35,542 nt of DNA. Origin: Candidatus Sumerlaeaceae bacterium. Its GTDB lineage: Bacteria; Sumerlaeota; Sumerlaeia; Sumerlaeales; Sumerlaeaceae. The notes below the pieces were generated by a model. That model did no database searches. It was not told the origin of the DNA and worked only from the letters and a program-made list of their open reading frames with translations. The DNA lies in assembly GCA_019695055.1 (NCBI GenBank), contig JAIBAT010000150.1, positions 1-35,542 of the forward strand, written 5' to 3'. Each line of letters opens with the position of its first letter. Within the stretch, counting starts at the first letter, position 1. Shown here in pieces: positions 8,713-16,701 of the stretch. A program made the translations under genes and the position numbers.

Positions 8713-9462
8713 CTACAATCCGTAAGCAAGACGCTCCGCCAATTCGATGGGTAAACCTTCCTGGCGAATCTGATCCTGCGCGCCGACAAGGTCGTACTTT
8801 ACGCGGTGAATCTCGATCTTCTTCTGAACCCGGTCGTAAATCGCAAAGCAGGCGTCCGGATTGCGGTCGCGGGGTTGACCAACGCTTCCCACGTTGACCA
8901 GGTAACGGCAGCCTTCGCGCATGGTGATCTCGGGCTTATCCGGGCAACTCAGGTTGCTGTTCTCGTTTTCCACGATAAACGGCGTATGCGAGTGGCCAAT
9001 GAAACAAACCCGCTGTCCGAAGTGCTTGAAGCTCTGGCGCGCGTGGCCCATGGTGATGATGTAGTCCCAACTCTCGGGGGACGCCGGCGAGGCATGGACG
9101 AACAGCATCTCGGCGAACTCTATGGTCAGAGGCAGGTCTCGCAGGAATGCTTCGTTTTCCGGTTTCAGGTTCTGCCGCGTCCAAGTGATGGCCCGCTTGG
9201 CAACCTCATTGAAATAGGTAATGTCGATCAGCGACAGCGCGGCATGATCGTGATTGCCTGCAATCGTGGGAATCTTTCTCTCGCGCAGCAATTCGACGCA
9301 TTCATTCGGGTTGGCCCCGTATCCCACCACATCGCCGCAGCAGATGAGGTAGTCCACATCCAGCGTGGCGATTTCCTGCAACACCTGCTGCAGGGCTTGG
9401 AGATTTCCATGAATGTCCGAAAAGATGCAAACGCGACGAGGGTCGCAGCCCTCAATGCGCAT
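8713..9462 (-). CDS. Calcineurin-like metallophosphoesterase
   Basis: A complete metallophosphoesterase core of 249 residues: FSDIHGN (Asp16, His18), GDVVGYG, GNHD, a VHAS His and GHSHT near 135-140, followed by VNVGSVGQPRD. This is the compact YfcE-like class that hydrolyses phosphodiesters, phosphomonoesters or nucleotides. No signal peptide is seen, so it acts in the cytoplasm. The start overlaps the end of the double-FHA gene by 11 bases, with GGAAAAG just upstream, which points to translational coupling and possibly a shared process: an FHA phosphopeptide sensor and a phosphatase-type enzyme. The true substrate is unknown. Confidence 0.93.
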   Translation of the reverse strand: MRIEGCDPRRVCIFSDIHGNLQALQQVLQEIATLDVDYLICCGDVVGYGANPNECVELLRERKIPTIAGNHDHAALSLIDITYFNEVAKRAITWTRQNLKPENEAFLRDLPLTIEFAEMLFVHASPASPESWDYIITMGHARQSFKHFGQRVCFIGHSHTPFIVENENSNLSCPDKPEITMREGCRYLVNVGSVGQPRDRNPDACFAIYDRVQKKIEIHRVKYDLVGAQDQIRQEGLPIELAERLAYGL

Positions 9463-10891
9463 AGTCTTTTCCAGTCAGCTTCTTGAGTTGTTGTGCGGCT
9501 TGTTTGCGGATTACAGCGCTCTTGTTTTGTAGCGCTTTTTCCCAAATTGCAATTTCCTTCGCCGCCTCGGGGGTTGCGCCGGCCGGGGCGCCTTCAACGG
9601 GAATCGTTCCATGCTTGGCAGTGGGCGGTTCTGCCGCCACCTTGGGAGGCGCCGCAGCCACGGGAGTTGGCTCGGAAGGAGGATTATCAAGCACGATCAA
9701 TCCGATGTCCTCGGCGGAAATCGTGGAACCGCCGCCTGCCGCCACTTTTGGCAGTGCCTGGCCGACTCCGCTTGTATCGCTGCCAAGTATGACATTGGCC
9801 TCGATGGCGGCAATCTGTGGGTCTGTTTCCGGTGTGATTACCGGGGGCAAAATCTCTATGGCCGGTGACAACTCCGGCTTGTCCGGCTTCGCGGAGAACT
9901 GACCCGTCACGAAATCCTTCCCGCGTTCCTTGTCCTTTTTCTTCTTCTTACCGCCCTTGCCCACGCGTCCGGGATCGCTGGGGGCATCCTTCATGCCCAG
10001 TGCGGCAACTGAGCTCTTGAAATCAATACCGTCCAGCGAATCCGAAGAGATATCGATCGCGCCGGGCTCGTTATCCTCCGTTTCAATCCCGGAAACACTT
10101 GCGGGCTTCAGCAGCGGCTCCTTCATTGTCGGATCGCCGGCATGAACCACGTTCATCAGCGCATCCGACACGCCCGAGAAAATGCTGTCCTCCACGGCCA
10201 GTTCCTTCGGTGTGCGACCGCTACCAGCATCGCCAGCGTCCCCACCAAACTGGAACAGGCACTTGGTATTGCCAAACTCCACCGTATCGCCGTTCTTGAG
10301 CAATGTGGGTCCGGCAATCTCGATGCCATTGACCTTCGTCTTGCGAAACCCGCCGAGGTCCTGAATCTCGTAACTTTCACCGGCACGCTTGATGAGTGCC
10401 TGCTTCTTCGAAAGGAACCAATCTCCACCGATGACCACGTCGTTGTTGGCGGCCTTTCCGATGGAAACCTCCGCCTTGTTGAGTTGGAAAGTCTGCCCCT
10501 TCGACTTGCCGTCCGTGATGCTTAGCACGGCCATCGGCGCGCGGTCCACGATCATGGTTCGGTCGGCGCCAAACGATGCCACAATCATCTGGTCCTCGCT
10601 GAGGACCTTGTTGACGAACTGCAGCCGGTGCTTGCCCAGCGCAATGACATCGTTATCCACGATTTCGGTCTTGGAAACCTTGACGCCGTTCACCAGTGTG
10701 CCGTTGGCACTGTTCAGGTCCGTGAGCACGTATTTGCCGCCCTGACGGCGAATGCGCGCATGATTGCGCGAGACGCTCAGGTTCTCGATGACAATATCGT
10801 TATCCCGGCTGCGTCCGACGCTGATAATGTCCTTATCAAAGACAAAAGTCTGCAGAACGCTGTCGCCGAGTTTTAGAATCAGTTCAGGCAT
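9452..10891 (-). CDS. Tandem FHA-domain protein with disordered linker and C-terminal helix
   Basis: Residues 1-95 form a canonical FHA domain (VGR at 25-27, SRNHAR at 41-46, SANGTLVNG at 61-69). Residues of about 118-216 form a second FHA-like domain whose key residues are changed: SIGK (Lys146 where Arg is usual) and SKKQA (Gln164 where His is usual), though KVNG is kept. A low-complexity region of about 200 residues follows, with a lysine-rich KKKKKDKERGK block near 320 and Pro/Ala-rich stretches. The last 40 residues form a helix (EIAIWEKALQ...QLKKLTGKDY). It probably reads Ser/Thr phosphorylation, with the second FHA serving a structural role. It is the first gene after a good promoter at 10946-10973 and is coupled to the metallophosphoesterase. 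Confidence 0.9.
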   Translation of the reverse strand: MPELILKLGDSVLQTFVFDKDIISVGRSRDNDIVIENLSVSRNHARIRRQGGKYVLTDLNSANGTLVNGVKVSKTEIVDNDVIALGKHRLQFVNKVLSEDQMIVASFGADRTMIVDRAPMAVLSITDGKSKGQTFQLNKAEVSIGKAANNDVVIGGDWFLSKKQALIKRAGESYEIQDLGGFRKTKVNGIEIAGPTLLKNGDTVEFGNTKCLFQFGGDAGDAGSGRTPKELAVEDSIFSGVSDALMNVVHAGDPTMKEPLLKPASVSGIETEDNEPGAIDISSDSLDGIDFKSSVAALGMKDAPSDPGRVGKGGKKKKKDKERGKDFVTGQFSAKPDKPELSPAIEILPPVITPETDPQIAAIEANVILGSDTSGVGQALPKVAAGGGSTISAEDIGLIVLDNPPSEPTPVAAAPPKVAAEPPTAKHGTIPVEGAPAGATPEAAKEIAIWEKALQNKSAVIRKQAAQQLKKLTGKDYAH

Positions 10892-10945
10892 AGTTAATAC
10901 CGGTCAGCTTTGGTGTCGTTTCCCTGTATCCACTGACAATGCGCC

Positions 10946-10973
10946 AATATAAGCCACGTCGGGGGGGTGTCAA
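10946..10973 (-). promoter_or_regulatory. Sigma70-type promoter for the double-FHA operon, with C7 tract in the spacer
   Basis: On the minus strand a consensus -35 (TTGACA, 10968-10973) and a near-consensus -10 (TATATT, 10946-10951) are separated by 16 bases. Seven of the spacer bases are a homopolymeric C run. The predicted start of transcription is about 45-50 bases before the ATG at 10891. Confidence 0.65.
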
Positions 10974-11008
10974 ATGCGATTTTATCGGGCTGAAAGCACT
11001 GAATTCGT

Positions 11009-13891
11009 TCATTTTGGAAGCGGCACCAGAGCGCAGGTGCGCAGCTTACCTGCCAGTTCCGGATGCTTCGCCGCCAACTCCGAGAAACGCCAGCCGTGGC
11101 AGGTCATCAGGATGACCTGATGGCGTCCGGCCAGTTCGGAGAGGAAACTCATTCCCCGTACAAACCGCTCGTCGTCCCAATGAGCGAACGGCTCGTCCAG
11201 CACGATGGGCAGGTTCCCAACGTGGGCCGAAAGGTACTCGCTGATGGAGACCCGCAGCGCCGTGTTGAGCTGGTCGCGGGCGCCCTTGCTGAGATGCTGG
11301 ATCTCCCGCGAAGTGTGCCGGCGACTGGTTTCCTCACTGAAGAAGCTCACCTCGAGGTCGTCGGAAATCTCGACGTCCCGGTAACGCGGGTTCAGCATCG
11401 GCATGACTTCGTTGATGCGTTGGTTCAGTGCTGCCGCCCAACGGGAAAAGACTTCCTCGCTGATGGTGGACAACTCGGCGTGCGCAATGCGTACTGCCTC
11501 GCGGAATTCCGTCACGTCGTCGTGGAGTGCTTCGAGCCGCGCCACATCCTCGCGCAGTTTCGGCCCCTCGCGACGCCATGTTTCGACGGCGCGGTCGCAC
11601 TCGTTGAACGCGCGGAGCCGCTCCAAGCGCAACTCCTGGAGTCGCGCGCGACTCTCCTCAAGCTCCTCCTGCAATGCGACCCGCGACGAGCCGGTCAACG
11701 GCGGCGCGTCGGCCGCGGGCTCGTAACCCTGGTCGCGCTTCTCGCGAAGCAGGTTGCGGCATTGCTCCGCGCGCTCCTGGAGACCGGAAAGCTTCTCCGG
11801 GTTGGGAATTTCCGCGTCCTCCACCTCTTTTGCGAGCGACTCCAGTTTGCGGGCGTTCTCGCAGCCCGCTGCGTAAGCTTCCAATGCAGCGCCGAGTTCC
11901 GCCTCGACGGGCTCATGGCGACCAAGAATCGCCGTCAGGGCCTCGAACTTCTCCGCGCGCTCCCTCTCGAGGGATTCGATGCCCGCCATGCGGCGCCCGC
12001 CCTCGGCGGTCAGGACCTCGGACTGTCCACTGGCCTCGAAGTACTTCTCAAGCTGAACGATGGCGCCATCCATCATAATCTCGTCGATGGTCTGTGGCGC
12101 GGCATCCAGCACGATGAGGCGCACGATTTCCGCCGCCTGCGTGCAGGTGTCGTTAAAACTCTTCTGCAGCCGCGCGAGGTTCTCCTCGGCCGTCTGATAC
12201 GCGCCAACCTGGCGTGCGTATGGCCGAAGATTGCCCAGAAGTTTGACCTCCTGCAGGCCAAGACTATGGCGCGCCATGACATCCTCAAAATCCGACTTCA
12301 GGGCATCCAGGCGCTGGCGGCATTTCTGCACCTCGCCCAAGGCGGCGATTTCCTGGGCCAACGCCGGCTGCAATACACCGATGTTCTGCTGCTCAATCTT
12401 GTGAAGCTGAAGGAAGCCAATCGCGCCGAGGGCCGCCGCGGCCACGAAGCAAACGCCTCCAAACAATTTCGCGCCTGGTGAGCCCAGGAGAAACAACAGA
12501 ACCGCACCAACCGCAAGAACAGCCGCCGCCGCAAAGAAGACTTGCGACATAGTGCGCATGCGCTCGCGCTGGACCTTGGCCACCGAAGCCCGTCCGCCAG
12601 CCTCGGCGGCCGACTTCTCGGCGGTGGCCATGGCGGTCTCCAGAGCGGCGCTTTCCGCGGGATACTCCAGCATCGCGCGGCGGTCCGCGGCGGGCAATGC
12701 GTCGAGGCGACCGCAAAGCTGGTGGTAATCACCCAGCGGAATTCCTTCCGCGGCGACCTCGCTGCGGAGCTGCTCGGCGCGCTCGGCCTGCCGGGCCATT
12801 TCCTGCTTCTGCTCGCCGAACACCTCGCGCAGGGTCTTGAGCCGCGCCAGCTTGTCGGGCGTTGCGCCGGCAAGCCGCATCGGGAAACCTGCAAGGTTTC
12901 GCTCCAAGTCCCGCGTCTTCTGCAGCACCTGGTCGTCCAGTCGCCGCCGCTCCGTGCGCGACTGCTGGTCCAGCGTGCGCCATTCGGCGAACAGTGCCTG
13001 CGCCTCCGGAAGCTTTGCCGGGTCAAACTCGGCGAAGGCCATCAGCTCGCGAATCTTCTCCTTCTTCTCCTCGACCATCGAGCCGATGCGCGAATGGCTG
13101 TTGAGCTGTTCCTCGACCTCGGCGAGCTCCGCCGCGACAACGTCGTACTCGAGCCGTTTGACGGTCGCCGCAAGACGCGTGATCTCGGCGTCATGGCTTT
13201 CGGCCGCGGCGATTTCCCTCGCATGGCGCTCGCGTTCCGCTTCGAGGGCCGCGATGGCCGCCTGCTGCGCGGCGAGTTGCTCGTCGATACGTTTCAATAA
13301 ATTATCCGGTGTCACGGCACCGGTGGAAAACTCCTCCATCTTGAGCCTGCACTCTGCCAGGGCCGTGAGCGCGCCGCGGATGGACGAGTCCTGCACCCGC
13401 TGGTTCGAGACAGCCGCCTCCTCGATGACAGGCACCAGCTCATCGCGCCGGGCATCGCGGTCGTCCTGGCGCAGGAAGAAGCACTCGGTGAAGCTTTGCA
13501 GCGACATGCCGAAGTACTTCTTCCCGAAGGTCATTCCCTCCAGTTCCACGGGTTTGCCCGTGGCGCGGTCAAACAGTTCAAAGGGCTGCTGCTTGTGGAA
13601 GTTGCTCACAAGACGCAGATTCTTCCCGTCCAGATCGTCGATGTCCATGACGACACGAAAGCCCTCGGTGCGCCCGGGCGAGAACCACGGCTTGTACTTC
13701 TCCTTGGGCCGCAGCTCACCCCGCCGCAACCCGGCGGTGGGGAAATTGTAAAAGGAGTAAAGAATGGCGTCCACCATGGTGGACTTTCCAAACTCGTTCT
13801 CCTCGGCGATCACGTTGCAGCGGTCCCGCGAAAACTCGTAGGCGCCGGTCAGTTTCCCGAAGGAATGCAGCTCTATGCGGCTAATGAACAC
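11009..13891 (-). CDS. YhaN/SbcE-like (Rad50-type) AAA ATPase with central membrane hairpin
   Basis: 960 residues with the SMC/Rad50 layout. The N-terminal nucleotide-binding half starts MFISRIELHSFGKL and has a P-loop ENEFGKST (unusual: Glu where the first Gly normally stands). Long heptad-rich coiled coils span about 190-440 and 500-860. The C-terminal half has signature LSKGARDQL, Walker B LPIVLDEPF and a switch His in LMTCHGW. Two hydrophobic helices at about 448-468 and 474-496 replace the zinc hook at the coiled-coil tip, as in YhaN proteins of Firmicutes, so the tip may be membrane-anchored. It pairs with the upstream SbcD-like nuclease, overlapping it by 11 bases. Likely role: ATP-driven opening of DNA ends or hairpins for the nuclease. 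Confidence 0.92.
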   Translation of the reverse strand: MFISRIELHSFGKLTGAYEFSRDRCNVIAEENEFGKSTMVDAILYSFYNFPTAGLRRGELRPKEKYKPWFSPGRTEGFRVVMDIDDLDGKNLRLVSNFHKQQPFELFDRATGKPVELEGMTFGKKYFGMSLQSFTECFFLRQDDRDARRDELVPVIEEAAVSNQRVQDSSIRGALTALAECRLKMEEFSTGAVTPDNLLKRIDEQLAAQQAAIAALEAERERHAREIAAAESHDAEITRLAATVKRLEYDVVAAELAEVEEQLNSHSRIGSMVEEKKEKIRELMAFAEFDPAKLPEAQALFAEWRTLDQQSRTERRRLDDQVLQKTRDLERNLAGFPMRLAGATPDKLARLKTLREVFGEQKQEMARQAERAEQLRSEVAAEGIPLGDYHQLCGRLDALPAADRRAMLEYPAESAALETAMATAEKSAAEAGGRASVAKVQRERMRTMSQVFFAAAAVLAVGAVLLFLLGSPGAKLFGGVCFVAAAALGAIGFLQLHKIEQQNIGVLQPALAQEIAALGEVQKCRQRLDALKSDFEDVMARHSLGLQEVKLLGNLRPYARQVGAYQTAEENLARLQKSFNDTCTQAAEIVRLIVLDAAPQTIDEIMMDGAIVQLEKYFEASGQSEVLTAEGGRRMAGIESLERERAEKFEALTAILGRHEPVEAELGAALEAYAAGCENARKLESLAKEVEDAEIPNPEKLSGLQERAEQCRNLLREKRDQGYEPAADAPPLTGSSRVALQEELEESRARLQELRLERLRAFNECDRAVETWRREGPKLREDVARLEALHDDVTEFREAVRIAHAELSTISEEVFSRWAAALNQRINEVMPMLNPRYRDVEISDDLEVSFFSEETSRRHTSREIQHLSKGARDQLNTALRVSISEYLSAHVGNLPIVLDEPFAHWDDERFVRGMSFLSELAGRHQVILMTCHGWRFSELAAKHPELAGKLRTCALVPLPK

Positions 13892-15110
13892 GGCGCAGTC
13901 GGACCTCCCGCCCGTTCAATGCGTCCAGACCGTGGACCATGGCCGCCCGCAGGGTGCGCTGGCGCACGGTGTCGCCCTCGGCAGCGGCCAGGAGCTGGCG
14001 CATGCGCTCGGCAAACTGCCCCTCGACGCGCTTGCGGGCGGTCTCGTCGGCCAGCAGCGCGTCTATGTCGTACTCCGGCTCGAGGCGCGACTGGTCGATG
14101 GCGAGATGAAAGCACTGGGCATCGCGCCACGCGGGGTCGAAATCAAATGTCGTGATCTCGGGGTGCGTCCGGCCGGTCAATTCCAAGTAAATAATGTCCT
14201 CCGGCGTCACCCCGGCGGATTTGAGCTGGGCCTCGACCCGCTCGCGGGCCGCCGCCGAGTTCGTCACCGTGGCATCCACCCCGACCTCGATGCGCCGGAT
14301 ACGCCGGGTGTCCACGGCGATATGTTTCAGCGTCTCGGGCCTAATGCCTCCCTCGGTGATCTCGCCCACGAGGACGTAGCGCTCGCCGTCCTCCTCGAGG
14401 GTGCGCGCCACGGGGATTCCGCCGTAGGCGCCGCGAATCATGCCGTGGTCGTCGGTGATCTGCGAAAACCTGTGATAATGCCCCAGCGCCGTATAATCAA
14501 ACCCCGTTGCCAGCAGCTCCGCGCGGGAGAAGGGCGCCGCGCCCAGACGCGCCCAGTTGGCCACCATGGCGTCGTCCTGAGAACCGTGCAGCAGGAGCAC
14601 GTTCAGCACGTTGTCGCGCTCGGGTTTCAGGCCGGCGAGAGCCCGCTCCGTCGGCGGGACGTTCTGCTCGAAGCAGCACCCATAGAAATCCACATCGGGC
14701 AGCGCGGACAGCGTGCGCCGCTCGAACTTTGGCGAGGAAAAGACTGTCACGTTCCGCGGATGGGGGCGGCCCACCTTGTTCTTGAAGTACCCCGCGTGGT
14801 GATAGCTGAACGCATGGTAGGGATCGTGGTTCCCGGGGGCGATGAGCACGGGAATCGGCGCGAGGGAAGCGAGGGTATCGTATACCATCGTTGCCGTCTG
14901 GAAACTGACCGATTCGTCGTCCCACAGGTCGCCCGGCAGGAGCACCACATCCACGTTTTCCTCGCGGGCGATTTCGAGGGCCCGGCGCAGGCCGGCCTCG
15001 ATATCCCGGTTGATCCGAGCCCTCTTGGCCGGCGAAAGCCCCAGCCGGGAACCCGCAAGGCTCGAATCCAGGTGCAGGTCCGATACCTGAAGGAAACGTA
15101 GCGATAACAT
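13881..15110 (-). CDS. SbcD/YhaO-like (Mre11-type) DNA repair metallophosphoesterase
   Basis: 409 residues. The Mre11/SbcD metal-site motifs appear in order: QVSDLHLDSSL near residue 10, LLPGDLWDDE near 57, APGNHDPYHAFSYHHA near 92, LLLHGSQDD near 172 and ALGHYHRFS near 209. The remainder is a capping/C-terminal domain involved in ATPase contact. It is the first gene of a two-gene operon with the YhaN-like ATPase, as expected for SbcD-SbcC or SbcDE complexes, which cut hairpins and process double-strand ends with Mn2+. Start at ATG 15110 puts the metal site at the usual distance from the N-terminus; the Shine-Dalgarno is weak. A G-rich tract lies 121 bases upstream. Confidence 0.94.
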   Translation of the reverse strand: MLSLRFLQVSDLHLDSSLAGSRLGLSPAKRARINRDIEAGLRRALEIAREENVDVVLLPGDLWDDESVSFQTATMVYDTLASLAPIPVLIAPGNHDPYHAFSYHHAGYFKNKVGRPHPRNVTVFSSPKFERRTLSALPDVDFYGCCFEQNVPPTERALAGLKPERDNVLNVLLLHGSQDDAMVANWARLGAAPFSRAELLATGFDYTALGHYHRFSQITDDHGMIRGAYGGIPVARTLEEDGERYVLVGEITEGGIRPETLKHIAVDTRRIRRIEVGVDATVTNSAAARERVEAQLKSAGVTPEDIIYLELTGRTHPEITTFDFDPAWRDAQCFHLAIDQSRLEPEYDIDALLADETARKRVEGQFAERMRQLLAAAEGDTVRQRTLRAAMVHGLDALNGREVRLRRVH

Positions 15111-15230
15111 AACCGCGAACCGTTACACCCAAAACCGCCAGTGCAATCGTTTTGTCCGGCGATGGCAGCGGGTGGGCTGACAGGGAACCCAAATGGCGGT
15201 CCTTTGTGAGCTTTTTTCGCCTGCCCCGCA

Positions 15231-15254
15231 GGGGGGGGGAGGGGGAGGGGGGGG
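15231..15254 (+). other. G-rich tract, potential G-quadruplex
   Basis: Three G runs of 9, 5 and 8 bases are separated by single A residues. The runs are long enough for four G-triplets, so an intramolecular quadruplex could form on the plus strand, which is the template strand for the SbcD-like gene. No other G tract in the window is this long. Confidence 0.55.
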
Positions 15255-15349
15255 TATTTTTGTTTCTGTCGTTATTTCGGGTTAACTCCTTTGTTTTCAG
15301 CGATCAAAAATCGCGTGAAAATTCGCGTGATTTAACGCATTTTTCCGGT

Positions 15350-15370
15350 GCCTCTCCCATCGGGAGAGGC
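15350..15370. repeat. Perfect inverted repeat, 9-bp arms, 3-base loop
   Basis: Arms GCCTCTCCC and GGGAGAGGC flank ATC. The hairpin would be very stable but has no T run on either strand, so it is not a typical intrinsic terminator. Its form resembles short dispersed palindromes found between genes in many genomes. Confidence 0.6.
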
Positions 15371-15519
15371 CGGATTTCAGCGTCTGGCAAAGGTCTTATC
15401 ACAGTTCATGAGGGCTTGCCTATTCCCACAGGACCCTTTACAGCCCCTTACAGCCCCATGCGGGGGGAAGCGGGCTAGGGTTCAGCCGTGCCTTCGGCAG
15501 TGGAGTGATGGGGGTTGGC

Positions 15520-15580
15520 TGGTTTCCCAGCCATGAATGGCTGGGCTATTGTCGTTGTGGCCCTTCGGGCAAAAAGGGCC
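15520..15580. repeat. Palindromic block, probable dispersed intergenic repeat
   Basis: A palindrome with 9-bp arms CCCAGCCAT/ATGGCTGGG and a 2-base loop occupies 15526-15545. It is followed by a second set of nested pairs (GCCC-TTC-GGGC inside GGCCC...GGGCC) at about 15559-15580. The spurious plus-strand translation contains PAMNGWAIV, a phrase I recall from repeat-derived ORFs in uncultured bacterial genomes; that memory is unverified. The block may also act as a bidirectional transcription barrier for the minus-strand membrane protein gene. Confidence 0.5.
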
Positions 15581-15584
15581 CTGA

Positions 15585-16460
15585 CTATTTGCAAGGTGGG
15601 CTGGAAATTCCAGAGTCTTGCGACCCCGTTGGGTTCACGTTTAGGTGTCCCTGCTGATCGCGCCACGGCAGGAAGCGGTGCCACCAAACGAAAGCGATTC
15701 CGGCAACCAAAGCCTGAACCCATGGCAAAACCCACAATAAACCGCGCGTGTCGCCAAACGGCCCAAACAACAGCCACCCCATTGTGAATGGTAGAAAACA
15801 GCCGAGAAAAGAACTTACCATCCGTGTGAACCAGACCCAACCGGACAGATCATGCCCCCGAATGGGGTCCAGACGACTCGCGACAGCCTCGGCGACCAAC
15901 GGAGCCGCAATCCCCAACAGGAGAACGGGCCACCAGCCGACGAATCTGAAAACGACGTTCAGCAGCAAGACAACACCGAAATAAATGATTTCGATGGAGA
16001 ATCGCCGCAAAGCCCTGGACATCTCATTTTGCGGCGCCTCCTGATCAGAGGTGTCCATCGGGATGGTTGCAACAGCCGCCAGAAGCCCAAGCCAAGCCAG
16101 TGGAAAAAAGACAGCCATTCCGGCGCCAAAAAGCATCATGGAACCAAAACCCATTGAGACCGAATAGGCCATTGGAGGAAACACCGATATTACGGCAGCA
16201 CTCGCCAACAAAGAGCCCGAGTGTCCCCAAAAGAAGTCGCAGTGGGAACAGACGCGCACAAGCCGCGCGACAAGAATCAAACCCATGGCAAATGCCATCC
16301 AACACAGGGCAAGGGGAAAACCCACACGGCTGTCCGCGCGCAGGAAGGAATCAACATATTCCGCCTTCATCACGGCCCACATCCAGAACCCGTTACAAAC
16401 TATGGCCGCAATGCTGAGATAGCGGATTGATCTCTCTGCTATCGTGTCACGGCTCGTCAT
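15585..16460 (-). CDS. Polytopic membrane protein of unknown function
   Basis: 291 residues with about eight hydrophobic segments: near 13-32, 46-68, two between 80 and 135, two between 155 and 195, one near 210-232 and one near 242-262. Short polar loops connect them, with a Cys-x-x-Cys-like SHCDFFW stretch in the second loop. The C-terminal tail of about 20 residues (after HRFLPWRDQQ) is polar and its last codons run to the edge of the palindromic repeat block, so the original end may have been altered by the repeat. I do not recognise a family. The ATG at 16460 is supported by the immediately following basic and then hydrophobic residues. Confidence 0.7.
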   Translation of the reverse strand: MTSRDTIAERSIRYLSIAAIVCNGFWMWAVMKAEYVDSFLRADSRVGFPLALCWMAFAMGLILVARLVRVCSHCDFFWGHSGSLLASAAVISVFPPMAYSVSMGFGSMMLFGAGMAVFFPLAWLGLLAAVATIPMDTSDQEAPQNEMSRALRRFSIEIIYFGVVLLLNVVFRFVGWWPVLLLGIAAPLVAEAVASRLDPIRGHDLSGWVWFTRMVSSFLGCFLPFTMGWLLFGPFGDTRGLLWVLPWVQALVAGIAFVWWHRFLPWRDQQGHLNVNPTGSQDSGISSPPCK

Positions 16461-16701
16461 AAGACAGACTCAGGCAGCCAATTCCATGGATCGGAGTCAA
16501 TCGGGATTACTGATAACCCTGTGGACAGCGTGCGCCCCGGAGTCCATTTGGCGCAAGAGCGAGCCGCTCATCAACACCTGAGAAGAGTGCCACGGCTTTG
16601 CAATGGGACTTTCAATGTGATACCTGCCTATTGCTCCTCGGAGAAGCGTGTCGGCCGCTGTTGCGGGCGGACAACCAACCTGAAGGCTCATCCCGCATCC
16701 G

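Larger units (their letters stand above)
15111..15584. other. 474-base intergenic region rich in palindromes and a G tract
   Basis: No convincing gene is present. From left to right it holds the presumed promoter area of the SbcD-like gene, a G tract (15231-15254), a direct repeat of TCGCGTGA (15311-15318 and 15323-15330), a 9-bp-arm hairpin (15350-15370) and a palindromic block (15520-15580) that reaches the 3' end of the membrane protein gene. The short ORFs across it are repeat translations without coding character. Confidence 0.6.

Noticed and set aside
11063..12481. 472-residue plus-strand ORF
   Set aside because: Antisense shadow of the YhaN-like ATPase; no recognisable motif.
13875..15101. 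408-residue plus-strand ORF
   Set aside because: Antisense shadow of the SbcD-like gene, almost the same span, no family features.
15475..15840. Short ORFs on both strands over the palindromic block
   Set aside because: Translations derive from repeat sequence and overlap the membrane protein gene; no coding evidence.
16461..16701. Small ORFs (about 60 residues) between the membrane protein and SOUL genes
   Set aside because: No Shine-Dalgarno, no conserved motif, and both strands are equally open; treated as non-coding.
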